Positions 10,480-21,323 of a DNA stretch of 64,000 nt are shown here, one piece after another. The DNA is taken from the NCBI RefSeq assembly GCF_016808335.1, contig NC_053142.1, forward strand, positions 2,059,487-2,123,486. Reading direction: 5' to 3'. The stretch comes from Panicum virgatum (lineage: Eukaryota; Streptophyta; Magnoliopsida; Poales; Poaceae). Both the position numbers and the translations under genes were made by a program. Each line of letters begins with the position of its first letter. The stretch's first letter is position 1. The notes below the pieces were generated by a model. The model was not told the origin of the DNA, searched no databases, and saw only the letters and a list, made by a program, of their open reading frames with translations.

Positions 10480-10760
10480 GTATGCTCTCGTGATCGGGTT
10501 GTTGGCGGAGCCCGTGCTGATACCGGGCCCTGTGGGGATGGCTCCCGTGGTGCTGGTGGTGATATGGGAGCCTGTGGGGATGGCTCTCGTGGTGGTGGTG
10601 ATACGGGGGCCTGTGGGGATGGCTGTCGTGGTGTTGGTGATGACGGATCTTGCTCTCGTGGTGATGTTCGTGGTGGTGGTGATGTTCGAGGTGGTTTTTG
10701 TAGTGGTGGTGATGGCTCTCAGTGATACTAGAGCCACTGGTGATGGCGGAGCCTGAGGTG
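10480..10760 (-). repeat. GGTGRTG-type minisatellite in the CACTA second gene
   Basis: Degenerate units of roughly 50 bp around CCTGTGGGGATGGCT and GGTGGTGGTGAT are repeated. In the minus-strand frames they give His-rich or Thr/Ile-rich strings. The region lies between the Transposase_24-like exon and the protease exons and may be a low-complexity linker or intron. The correct reading frame is uncertain. Confidence 0.7.
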
Positions 10761-11256
10761 ACAATACCTCTCATGAAAATGGAGTAGCTGGCGATGCCTC
10801 TCGTGGTTGTGGTGATGGCAGGGCCTGAGTAGCCAAAGGTACTTGACCAACCAATAAGATATCTCGTTTATGCTATAGAATGGTGGTACCGACACATTCT
10901 CCAAGGCAACTCTTTTCATCTGGAGTGGGAAAATCTATCTCGTTATCCTCATAGCTTGATTTTAAGAGTTGCTCTACTTGTACGCATGCATATCCGATGG
11001 GGATCGGTTTTCCCTTGAATAAACCCCTAGCCGGATGCACCTGAGCCGTGGCTACTTCCTTTGTCTTTCCAACTCAGCCAACAGGATAGAGCGACAAGCA
11101 GGGAGTAGTACTCATTATGGTATCCACCAGGTATTGCTAAGCTGTGGTCGAGGCGACACTACTCTGTGCACATGCCGAACTCGCTTGGCCAAGTACCGGA
11201 GAGGGCATGACCACCATTTGTTGAAGCCCCACCTCTTGTGACACTGGGAACATTAG

Positions 11257-12657
11257 TCACCCTGACTGCTGCTGCTCCGCAACTATTGCATAAAATAAAT
11301 CCTTGAACCTTGCTTCCATTGCATTCTCTGCAGCAGCAACAATTTCTTCTTTATATCGGCCATGGCTCCTGTACCTAGTCTGGTCCTTCTCGAACCCATC
11401 CTTGATGCTCAACTTAGAGGACATACCTCTAACACGGCCTCCATGCTCTTTGGACCCAATGGCCGTACTGAGCACATCTTTCTCCCTATTGGCTTTGAAC
11501 TGACCTTTTTTCTGAAGCTCAGCAAGTTGTAACATTCTTTCTGCCACTGCTTCGGTCTCGGGTCGATTAAATTTTGGTATCCCTTCAACTATCTTTGGCT
11601 TCCTTGCTTCAAGCCACTGCCATCCACGGTCGTCCAATCCTTCATAAGGGTCAGGCTGGCCGGCGGCTATTGCCACCTCTCTTTCACGCCACCAGCCATC
11701 GATCTTCCTTTGGTACCCACCTGGTCCAAGACGGACTTTATGTATGTTGCTCTTTGCTAGTTCAATTTGCTTCTGGCTTAGGGCTAGAGCTTCTTCAGTG
11801 GTCTTTTGTCGAACAAACTCTTCCCATTGTGCTGGTGTGATGTCCCCGTAATCCACAAATGGCGTTCGACCCTTCTTGACATACTGTGTATTCAGTTCGC
11901 GCTTCCACCGGCGGAAAGTTTCACCCAGCATCTTCAGAGCATAATGCTTTACTTGTTCTCTAGTTCCTCTGGGCACAATAAATGTTCTGCTCAACAATTG
12001 CCACATCGCTTCTTTTCTCCCCTTAGGAACTAGGGGCCAACTAGGGATTGTCGGATCCAAAACCATCTTTGGTCTTATTATTGCACCGATAGCATTCAGA
12101 AACATTGGTACAATTTGTGGAGGATCTATGAGCTCTCCTGCCGGGCTAATTGCATTAATAGTAAATTGTCCTTCGGGGTATTGGTTTCTTCCTTGCTGAC
12201 TCATTTTCCTTTTGTTTTGTACAATGGACGTTGTACTTGCAGGATCGGGTCCTGAGCTTTCATTGTCTTCCTCCGTGGGGCTTGGGGGTCCGCGTCGGCG
12301 CTTACCCCGGCCAGTCAATGCCTACATGGATAATACGATTCATCAAGTCCTAATGCGCAATCTATGAAAACGTATGGAATGCTTCGTTGTAATTAATTGT
12401 GTATTCATTACCTGATGTTGTTCTGGTTCGTAATCCGAATCAAGCGCATCCTGTGAACGACTTTCTCTTTGTGGAAATGGGTGTGGATCGAGCGGATCCT
12501 GCCACCTGCCGTCCATCGAAGCCCCTTGTCCAACCCTAGGGCCATGCTTGTCCCCACTTTCAGACTCGTCCGTCACGAATTGGACATCGACGTCGGCTTG
12601 GGTCTCCAACTCCATCTGGGATGCGATTTGTTGAAGCTCAGTCTTGCAGTTCGGCAT
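11257..12657 (-). CDS. CACTA second gene, Transposase_24 (Ptta/En/Spm)-like part
   Basis: Exon 1 runs 12657-12412 (ATG at 12657; acidic, DESESGDKHGP) and ends at a GTAATG donor. Exon 2 starts at 12321 after a TGTAG acceptor, in phase, and stays open to TGA at 11257. The protein has a basic/acidic N-terminus (TGRGKRRRGPPSPTEED), then GELIDPPQIVPMFLNAIGAI and a helical region with WKRELNTQYVKKGRTPF and WEEFVRQKTTEEALALSQKQ. This order is that of the plant transposase family PF03004, TnpA-like partners of tnp2 that probably bind the subterminal repeats. Intact over about 435 residues. The true start could be farther upstream. Confidence 0.8.
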
Positions 12658-14193
12658 CCCTTCGTGGGGAAGATGACGACAAAGGATCCATCTACGACTT
12701 CTACACGGATTATGAACAATTCACATTTAATATACTCTTATTTGGAATATTAATGCTGCAATTGTTGCTATGAATATACACTCTTGGAATATACACTCTT
12801 TCTATGAATAAATAATGGAGACACTAATTCATGTACTCACATTCACATTCTATTTTCTAATTAACTAATACTACAAAATAAATTAGAAATATACATTCTA
12901 TATATACAACATTACAGGGTCTCGAGAACTATATAAAATGCTACATTCAATACTACAAAATAAATAAAAATATACATTCAATTTACATTCAATATATAGA
13001 ATGGAGACATTGCGAACTCTTTCATGAACAATCCCACATTTCAATTACAATTATTTGCAAACCAAATATACATCATTTGCAAACTAAGTATATATGAAAT
13101 ACTTGCTAACTAACTAAATATATTAGACATCATTTGAATAAGAAACATACATTGCAAATAAAAATTAGAAAATAATTCTAACCCTAACCCTAACCCTAAC
13201 CCTAACCCGGGGGCGGAGGCGGAGGCGGGTCCGGCGCGGTGGCGGCAGATCCAGGGCGCCGCAGCGGCCAGGGCGGAGGAGCGGCAGTCTAGTGCGGGTC
13301 GGTGGCGCGGGCGCGGAGCGGCCGCGGCGGCGGAGGTGGCGAGGTCGAAATTTTGGCAGCCTGACGGCATCTGTTCGAACTCGCGCCCAGGAAACTGAAA
13401 TTTCTTTCCAAGTGTTGGTATATATAGGAAGCCGATTTGTAGGGACGGGTGGGGGGCCGGCCCGCCCCTAAAACTACATTTGTAGGGGCGGTCCGGTCCC
13501 CCGACTGCCCCTACAAATCGTTTTCACACTTTCGCAGAAAATTCTTTTAATTGAGAGAAATCAAAAAACAGTTGAAAAAATTATGAAAATTTTATCATAG
13601 TCATATTTTGATATGTGTAACATAGGAAAAATATCAAAATCACATTGCAATGAATATAATGAATAAAATTCATGACACTATAATGTAGTCATGTGTCCCA
13701 CTACTATCTCATGTCACTTAAGACTAACTTTGTGTTTTGAACACTCCTTAACACAAAATATGTTGAATTATATTTTTAATATTATTCAGCAGTTCTATAG
13801 GTCATAAATTGTTTATGGTGCAAATTTCACATATTTTTGAATTGTTTTGCAACTCTACTTGAATTTAACGAATTTTCGGGAGAATTTTGAAAAATATTTG
13901 TAGGGGCAGACCGGCTCCCCACCCGCCCCTACAAATATTTTTCTACAATTTTGCAGAAAATTCGTTTAATTCAGAGAAATAGAAAAACAGTTGAAAAAAT
14001 TCTGAAAATTTTACCATAGCCATATTGTGATATGTGTAACATAGGAAAAATATCAAAATCACAATGTAATGACTATAATGAATAAAATTATCAAAACCAC
14101 AATATATCACATTGCAAAATTAATAGAACTCATATTTAGAATTCAGAATACATCTTTGCATAACATTTCAGAATACATTAATTCAGGATGTAT
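12658..14193. other. CACTA intergenic region between the two genes
   Basis: Mostly AT-rich. It holds a (CCCTAA)5 tract at 13178-13208, a following GGCGGA-rich stretch to about 13370, and two pairs of GGGGCGG/CCGCCCCTA repeats (13437-13520 and 13900-13945) like those at the element ends. Two copies of a roughly 90-bp AT segment (GAGAAAT...GTGTAACATAGGAAAAAT) follow them (13552-13650, 13973-14060). Confidence 0.7.
13178..13208. repeat. short (CCCTAA)n tract
   Basis: Five perfect CCCTAA hexamers. This is the TTAGGG form, not the usual plant TTTAGGG telomere repeat, so it is probably a simple repeat and not a telomere relic. Confidence 0.9.
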
Positions 14194-15474
14194 TTAAGCC
14201 GTAACAATTCTCGATTCACCATCTTTGCGTGCCCATGGCTTTTCATCTTTTCTGATTCCTGCTTCTATAATTTTCATCTTTTGTGGTAGGTTTGTGAAGA
14301 GGTTCATTTGCTCATACTGATTATACTCTTCCACATCTTCGATACCCTCAACTCCTATGATATCTTGTTTTCCAGGAACGACGACGTGTTTTGTCTTCTT
14401 TGTAGGATCAGCTACTATACAGTACCTGTGCGACCTGTGAAGCAAGTACCCATTGGTCATCTTTATAACCAATATTGTTGAGTTCTACAATCGTGAGTCC
14501 ATATGCGTCCACCTCAACACCTTTCGGATGTTTTGACCCAACGACACCGAAAGACTGGGATTTGTTTATTGGAACCATAGTGTACTTCCCATATATCTTC
14601 TATGACACCAAAATATGTTGTATTTTCACCTGTTCTCTCGTCTAAGGCTGCAATACGAACACCACTGTTCTGGGACACAGGTCTTCTTGTCCTTGGCGGC
14701 AGTATAGAATAGATATCCATTAATATCACAACCTTGCCATGATGTGACCTGGGTAGATGGATCCACTGCCAATCTTTTGATTAATTGTTCCTCCACGGTC
14801 TCCCCATCTGGTAGACGCAGGTCCTTCAACCATGCAGTCAGTCGACGCTTGTGCTCTCTCATGATCCAATCAACCGAGCGACTGTTACTTTCTGCCCGAA
14901 TCATGCTCAAGTGTTCATTGACTAAAAGTGTCATTATCGTGAGGTGTTGCAATATGCTATAATGTGCTTGTTGCACACCTTTGAAATCTTTGTCGATGAA
15001 GATTTTCCTCCCAACCGTGCCCACACCTTCCAACCTCCCCAAAAAATGTGGAATTGGCAAACCAAGGCACACGTTATCCTTTAGGTAACCTAGGCAAGAC
15101 TCGATGACTTCCTCGGTACTGTATCCCTCTATCATGGACCCCTCAGGATGAGTATGATTCAATATGTAACAGTTGAGGATGGACATAAAATGCTCATATG
15201 TCCACATTTCATGAAGGTAGAGTGGACCAAGTGCCCGTATCTGGTCGACCATGTGAATCATTAGGTGTTCGATTATGTCAAAAAACCCCGGAGGGAAGCA
15301 CATCTCTAGCTGCGCCATAGTTTCCCCAATGAATTCTTTGAGATCCTGCAACTCATCTTCATCTATCACCTTTTGTGAAATCCCATTGAAGAAGTAACAT
15401 AACCGAGTGATTACCATCCTTACATATACTGGCTTGATCGCTCTGATTGCAATCGCGAGGAACAACGTAAGCAA
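14194..15474 (-). pseudogene. CACTA tnp2, C-terminal part (DUF4218/DUF4216)
   Basis: From 15474 the frame reads the DUF4218 segment typical of TNP2 transposases: MVITRLCYFFNGISQKV, LEMCFPPGFFDIIEHL and MHMVDQIRALGPLYLHEMW. It continues in other frames (14729-14514, 14472-14194) with a DUF4216-like part (FGVIEDIWEVHYG) and ends at 14194. It is separated from the N-terminal part by G0. The host codons flanking G0 rejoin as HDCHVLL and TLFLAI, showing that one gene was split. Frame changes near 14630 and 14500 may be introns or damage. Confidence 0.85.
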
Positions 15475-16892
15475 TGTTGATGGTCACTAACGACCCATTT
15501 TAACCTTCAACTATTGTGCAAAAGTTGAGCATCAGAAAGAATAAATGTTAGCAAAGGATGATTGTTTGACGAATTCCACAGATGCTGGTCTGAGAATGTG
15601 TGCAGGTGAATTTGGGCCAAAACTGCATGTAACAAGCATATTATACAAGGCATAAATTCCTAGGCCAAGCACAAGCAAGCCCAAAGGCCAAAAGGGCCCA
15701 CTTGGCAGCTGCACATGAGAGAGAGAAGCAGCCCATAAGCAAGGCGACACATCATCAATCCGAGACAACACCTTCTCGACGAATCAGACGCGTTCACGAG
15801 GATCCAAGGGCCCACCAGAGCTACCAAACTGACTTAAGACAGGCCCTTACCCATATACGTGACATGGGGGCCCACCTATCAGCCACCTGACCGAAGACCG
15901 GGCCAAACGGACCGAGCCCACGGTCGGCCGACCTCCAGGTCGCCCGACCCAGTAGTGGCGGCCCACGAGCCCCACCAGCTCTCAGATGACACATGGCGAG
16001 GTGCTATTGGTCCTCCATGGCAGTTTGGGTCGGTTCTCGGGCGAATGGCTGGTGGCTCCCCCTATATATATGAGGGGAGGGGGCTCAAATGAACACACAC
16101 ACCACACCATCTCTTCTCTTGAGTCCTCACTTGAGGTGTAGAGCTATCTCAGAGAGTTTTAGGAGTAGAGGTACTCAGGAGGGGCGCCGGTAACGGCCCT
16201 CTTCTCCAATTTGTACCTCTACATGAGAGTGAGGAGGAGTCGGGGGATGTACCGGGCTTGTCGGTGCTCTTCTCCGCTTGTACCTCGACGGATGCTTATT
16301 CGGTTGTAAGTGTTTGAGACTTTCTTTGTTTATTTAGAATTAGAGTTTAGATCACAAGTTATCATCTCTGCTTTTATATTAGTTGATGTGTATGCTTAGC
16401 CAGTATCATTTGACTCTAGAGTGGGCTCCGGATAGAAAAGGATAACCCTGATCGCCTCTAGAGTTAGTAGGGAAAGGCGTAGTCGTGGTGTCTAGGCTGG
16501 ACTATACCACTCAGTTGTCCGATAGTCTCACGGTTTGTAGAGGTAGCCGGCAGGTGGTGACAGCCCTGTTCGAGCCCTAGTAATCCTCCATGTTCAGATA
16601 TCGGATATAGCACCATTATTGGAGCTACCGGCTTGTTTAAGCCGGTCGATACTTTTAGCTCGAAGTATAACGGCGACGTGATCTCTTCTTCTAAACATAG
16701 ATTCTAGATCTTAGAAAGTCCTCTCTTTCCTATCCTCCTACACTAGTGTGTGTGTCCTTGGACTGTCTGAACCCGTAGATAGTGTACTCATGTTCCTCAG
16801 TGGAAACGATACCCTGGAATACTCTTGGGTGAAAGCTACAGCGGTATCCACGCGCTTGCGGATTTTATTCGTGACGTTACAAAGTACCAACA
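15475..16892 (+). repeat. G0 5' LTR
   Basis: TGTTGATGGTCAC to GTACCAACA, 1418 bp, with TATATATA at 16063-16070. Compared with the 3' LTR it has a shorter CACAC tract (near 16093) and scattered substitutions. Confidence 0.93.
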
Positions 16893-16899
16893 AGCTTTC

Positions 16900-16917
16900 T
16901 GGTGCCGTTGCCGGAGA
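16900..16917 (+). promoter_or_regulatory. G0 primer binding site, tRNA-Asp type
   Basis: TGGTGCCGTTGCCGGAGA lies 7 nt after the LTR. The plant tRNA-Asp site is TGGCGCCGTTGCCGGGGA, so two positions differ. It would prime minus-strand cDNA synthesis. Confidence 0.8.
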
Positions 16918-16999
16918 ACGGCAGCTACATTATCTGCGGACTCAATCATCCTCGTATCTTTTTCTTTTTCTTTCCTTCGACCTTTACCCCCCGCTACCC

Positions 17000-17747
17000 A
17001 TGGAGCAGCTATCCTTTCCACAGCTCTCTACCCCAATGGGCGAGTTCTCTGAGCCATCACCATCTTCCTCATCTAACCTTGAACTCGACCCTGGCTTTAT
17101 AGCCATGGTTCGGAAGCGACCCTTCTCGGGAGAAATTCATGAAGATCCCTATGACCATTTGCAAGAATTCGAGGAACTATGTTCGGGTCTTTTAATCCTA
17201 GGCATGACACAAGAAGCCTTGCGGTGGAAATTGTTCCCCTTCTCTCTTATAGAGAGGGTGGAGCAATGGTACACCCGCACGATAGGAAATATGAGCGGTG
17301 ATTGGGAGGAGCTTCGAGATGACTTTTGTTACTCATTCTCCCTCACCGAATGCATAGACTCCCTACCGACCGACATCCTCGATTTTGAGCAATTAGAGAA
17401 GGAGTCCATAGGTGCAGCATGGGCTAGATTATCACGCCTTTTTGGCATCTATCCCAGACATATCTATACCCGACGAAGTATCGTTGAACGTTTTCTACTC
17501 GGGTTTAGACATGGAAACTGCCCTAGAGCTTGACATCGCCAGCGGAGGATGGTTCGCACACACAACTCCGGAAGAAGGAAGAGACATCCTAGACAGTTTC
17601 CTAGAAGACTCTCTCTTCACTGCCGACCATAGTGAACCCTGCCGGGAGGAATCCGCGTCGAGCCATGGGAGTCTCTCAACAACCGAATCTGAGCCTTCAT
17701 CTTCCACATCCCAATATTCGTTTGTTGAGCCCTCTCCCGAACCATGA
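17000..17747 (+). pseudogene. G0 gag-like gene, frameshifted
   Basis: The ATG at 17000 opens a frame with a short Ser/Pro leader and then a retrotransposon gag (capsid) domain: PYDHLQEFEELCSGLLI, ALRWKLFPFSLIERVEQWY, WEELRDDFCYSFSL. The capsid fold then jumps frame near 17430-17440 and continues as ASIPDISIPDEVSLNVFYSG to a Ser-rich end at 17747. No CCHC zinc knuckle is visible. Gag would form the particle shell that packages element RNA. The frameshift makes this copy defective; that an intact version uses a helper pol is inference. Confidence 0.8.
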
Positions 17748-17855
17748 ACACCGAAGGAAGAAGAAATTCAACCTTCGGAGTTCTCTGCCCGATTCGAGGA
17801 TGATCCTTCGGAAAACATCCAAAATACCTCGAATCATCTTAGGCACAAGGACCCT

Positions 17856-18878
17856 ATGAAATCGATGTGTCTTTATGAGACCCTCGATATAATTTCCCAC
17901 CATACACCCACAATTGATTGGTCAAAAGAGGCAAAGCGTGCTTCCGAAGCGATTCGGATTAGCCCAACCTCTGCAACCATCACTTGTTCTATGAAGGAAA
18001 AAATCGTAGAAGCTCTTCATGACCCTGCTGCTGAGGTTTGCATCTTACCCCAGTACCTTTTGGATACTCTTGTGGGTAACAAGCCTCTAACCCCGACTGA
18101 CAAGTACTTTAAAAGTCCATCCGGACTGTTCTTTGAATGTCGGGGGATTGCAAGGGATGTGCCTATCACCATAGGAAAAATCAAGGTGCATGTAGATTTT
18201 TATATCTACGATATCCTCGATTTTGATCTTCTCCTAGGCCTCCCGCTAGAAAAACTTCTGGCAACTCATGGGAGCCTAGATGAAAAGCTTAGAGAAACCG
18301 GCTCGGCCGTTGCTACTCCTCACCTAGAAAATCTTCTGGCCAATCCTCTTCCTGAGCAAAACCCGCTCGAGGAGATGATGCATACATCTCCGTTCATAGT
18401 ATCGGAGCCCGTTCTCTTGGGAGCTCTAGAATCCTCTGAAGAATACGACTCAGAAGGTGGCCTTCACTCTTGTGAAGATGAACGTTCATCGTCACCCTTG
18501 ATCGAGTTTGAGCCCCTTCCCGCGGGCCCAGACTATGTTGTTCTCAATCATGATCGAGAATCAACATCAAGCTTTCACGATGAATCTCTTGAGATGGAGA
18601 ATCAATGGGCCAAGGAATCTTGTGAGGCGCCGACTCTGGAGTCCAAAGAAAAGGATTCCACAAATGAGCATGGGAGTTTCACTTTTGACATACCACGTAA
18701 ACCATGCTCATTCAATGCAACTCCAGAGTCAGGCATGCTTAGTGCACCGTGCACACACAAGGACAACAACTATCTTATAGTCCTCTTCTGCAAAATCTTC
18801 AGAAGGTTGGTTGTAGATGTATATGTCTATCATAAACATTGCAGATTTCATGGGTGCACTGTGGCGCTAACCTTGTAG
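17856..18878 (+). CDS. G0 aspartic-protease-like ORF with acidic tail
   Basis: The 340-residue open frame begins at 17856 and runs to 18878. Residues about 45-130 follow the retropepsin-like layout of Athila elements: DPAAEVCILPQYLLDTLV in the active-site position (Pro-Ala in place of the usual Leu-Gly-Ala after Asp), then PSGLFFECRGIARDVPITIG and a flap-like DFYIYDILDFDLLLGLPL, where Asp-hydrophobic-LLG is the family's second conserved motif. The remaining 200 residues are acidic and Ser/Glu-rich and resemble nothing I know. With the active-site neighbours changed, activity is doubtful. No RT follows. Confidence 0.7.
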   Translation: MKSMCLYETLDIISHHTPTIDWSKEAKRASEAIRISPTSATITCSMKEKIVEALHDPAAEVCILPQYLLDTLVGNKPLTPTDKYFKSPSGLFFECRGIARDVPITIGKIKVHVDFYIYDILDFDLLLGLPLEKLLATHGSLDEKLRETGSAVATPHLENLLANPLPEQNPLEEMMHTSPFIVSEPVLLGALESSEEYDSEGGLHSCEDERSSSPLIEFEPLPAGPDYVVLNHDRESTSSFHDESLEMENQWAKESCEAPTLESKEKDSTNEHGSFTFDIPRKPCSFNATPESGMLSAPCTHKDNNYLIVLFCKIFRRLVVDVYVYHKHCRFHGCTVALTL

Positions 18879-21308
18879 CTAGTTTCAATGATTGGTGGTG
18901 AAACAATGACCCATCACCAATGATGGTTGCAAGAGTTATCATGGTCGAGCTTATGACCAGAAACAAAGCACTGCCGGGAGATAGCCCGGACTATCATTTA
19001 TTCATTTACTTCTTTATTTCCCTTTCAATAAAAAGCAAGAGCATGTTCTAGGATATAGTTTTCCTTCGGGTATTTTTGGTTGCTAACCTTTCCAGGGGAA
19101 GATCAAGAAGAATGATGGATAGACAACACCTACGAACATGAGAGCTACACCGACTACAACACATCGATATGCCTTGATGAAGAACAACTACTGAAGGAGA
19201 CTTGAACTCCATACACTCGATGTTTTGCAAACTCCAAGTGTGGGGGAGGTATGTGAGTACCCCAAAGTAAGTTCTTTTCTCAATTCATATCTTGTCTTGG
19301 AATTGGTGTACGACCTCGCATCTTGCTCTATAAAATGAAAAAAAGAGAGGAATTGCCATGGTGATAACATTGAGCCTTCATCAACAAAACATCATGGTAA
19401 GTACTCCAATGTCTTGCTTTTGACATTAAACAAAGCCCTATCGGGAGGTCGCCCGAGGATCACCAGGTTCGTACTCATACCTATCTCTCTTTGAATAAAG
19501 CTCAATCATGCTTCATGCTTTCTTTATCCGTTCGTATATGCTCTAGTTTGAATGTGTGTCTAGAAACGCATTCATAGGCCTTTTAAATCAAGCATGGTGT
19601 TTGGGTTAAAATATCTTCTTCAGTCAAACTGATATGGTGTCAAGTTTGATTGATGTCCTAGAGTTACTACTTATATAGATATTGGTTGCATATGTGGACT
19701 AACCCCTGCAGAAAAATCAAATCCAATTGGGCGAGTCATTGAGCTGAATTCAAGTAGAAAGGTAAGCCAAGGTTTTGGATTAATATTGCACAACATACTC
19801 ATGTTGGTGCAACCTTAGTTCAGCCTTGCTTGAGTAAGTATCTTGGTGAGATTAAATTTTAGTTTCAATAAATTTTAGGAGCTCCCTGGTTCTTAAAACC
19901 GGTGGAGCTATTAGTCTGTTTCCATATTTTTGTTTTTGAATAAGCACCAAGTACAAGAACAAGTGTGGGGGAGATCTCTCGGAACTCTCATGCATATACA
20001 CTCGAGATCTCCCACAACACGTGCACAACACCGAACGAACCAGAATGCAAAAATCCAAGACGAATCAGAGCTAGTATTGGGCAGTGGAACCTCAGGTTTG
20101 GCTGACTAGCACTAAGCTCCGATCATCTTCATCGCGATGGTTTGTGCACTTTACCCCTCATACTCTCCCTAACCTATGAGTTTAAATAAAAATCTTGCTT
20201 AATCATTAAAATTAAACTCAAGGTATCCTCTGGTTCTGTGCTTCTCAATGATTCGCTTGCATACTTTTTATTTTTTGCTAAGCCTGAGCTTGTGAATAAT
20301 ATCTTAGGGAACCCATAATTGTTAAGTTGTTGACCAGTGCGATATGGTTTGATGGAAGAATCCTTGCTTTATCTGCTTATGTGTCTGGGAAACTTTTATC
20401 AAAAAGAAAAACCTCCATAGCTTTACAACTCCACGTGTTTGTCCTACCAAGGCCATATGATGATCTTCATGATACAAATCTTTACACATATGTGCCTTGT
20501 TATTGCTTTGAGCTTCTTCAAACTTTGTGACCCTAGTGAGATGTCTTTCATATTTGTTTGATCAAGATCATGTGCACTCCACCAGCTGAACTTCTACACT
20601 GGAAGTCAGCTATGCTATTCCATCCATCCACAAAATAAAACTCCATGTTTAATGATCTCTCTCTCTAGTATCCTTCAAATGAGGCATGGGCTATCCAAAA
20701 AAAAAGATGGCATGCCCAAGAAGCATGACCCCCAAAAAAAATGGACACATCAATGTCCATGAAAAAATGAAAAAAATATATATATAGCCATGTCCTCATG
20801 TTATCCAAATAAAGGAGAGAGAGATTCATAAATGGAGTATTCCATTTTCACCATCCACCTTCCACATATGTGCATGATCTTGATCAGCTTGTTTGATTTG
20901 TCATCTCCATGGATCCTTTATTTGATTTTGCAATATATGTGACAAAAGTGCATGCTTCCACTTCCCCTACCATGAGCTCCACATAAGCCATCTTTAGAAG
21001 TAGGGTGAAAAGAAGCAATGCCTTGGTGAGGATATATACATAATGAGTGACATGACAGATCCTATGGAGAAGTAAAGCTATGGTTGGTCTTTGCAAATTT
21101 TTTTTCCAAAACCCCAGTCATATAGCAGAAAAGTGGAGGAGACTGAAGTCAACACCGTTCCGCTCTTCAACTTCCCAAACATTTATGGTAGACACATCAA
21201 AATTCACAGGCAAAAGTAAGGCTTAGAATAATTTGTATGCAGGTGTCATATCATGTGAAGTCGGGTCCGCCTTAGTTCTTACCTTTACTCGAGGACGAGC
21301 AAAGAACT
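18879..21308 (+). other. G0 3' non-coding interior
   Basis: No ORF of note. It contains two upstream copies of the polypurine-like motif AAGTGTGGGGGAG (19236-19248, 19961-19973) and several short A-tracts and repeated CATG words near 20690-20790. Confidence 0.7.
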
Positions 21309-21323
21309 AAGTGTGGGGGATCT
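21309..21323 (+). promoter_or_regulatory. G0 polypurine tract
   Basis: AAGTGTGGGGGATCT directly precedes the 3' LTR. The block ACTCGAGGACGAGCAAAG lies just upstream (about 21286-21303). It would prime plus-strand cDNA. Confidence 0.85.

Noticed and set aside
10373..10774. Several overlapping ORFs rich in His, Thr or Val
   Set aside because: They are frame shadows of one minisatellite; only a linker within the CACTA gene is plausible.
13178..13208. Interstitial telomere relic
   Set aside because: Only five repeats, of TTAGGG type rather than plant TTTAGGG, in a simple-sequence region of the CACTA element.
15702..16092. Short ORFs inside the G0 LTRs
   Set aside because: Their counterparts in the 3' LTR differ by frame changes and they lie in non-coding LTR sequence.
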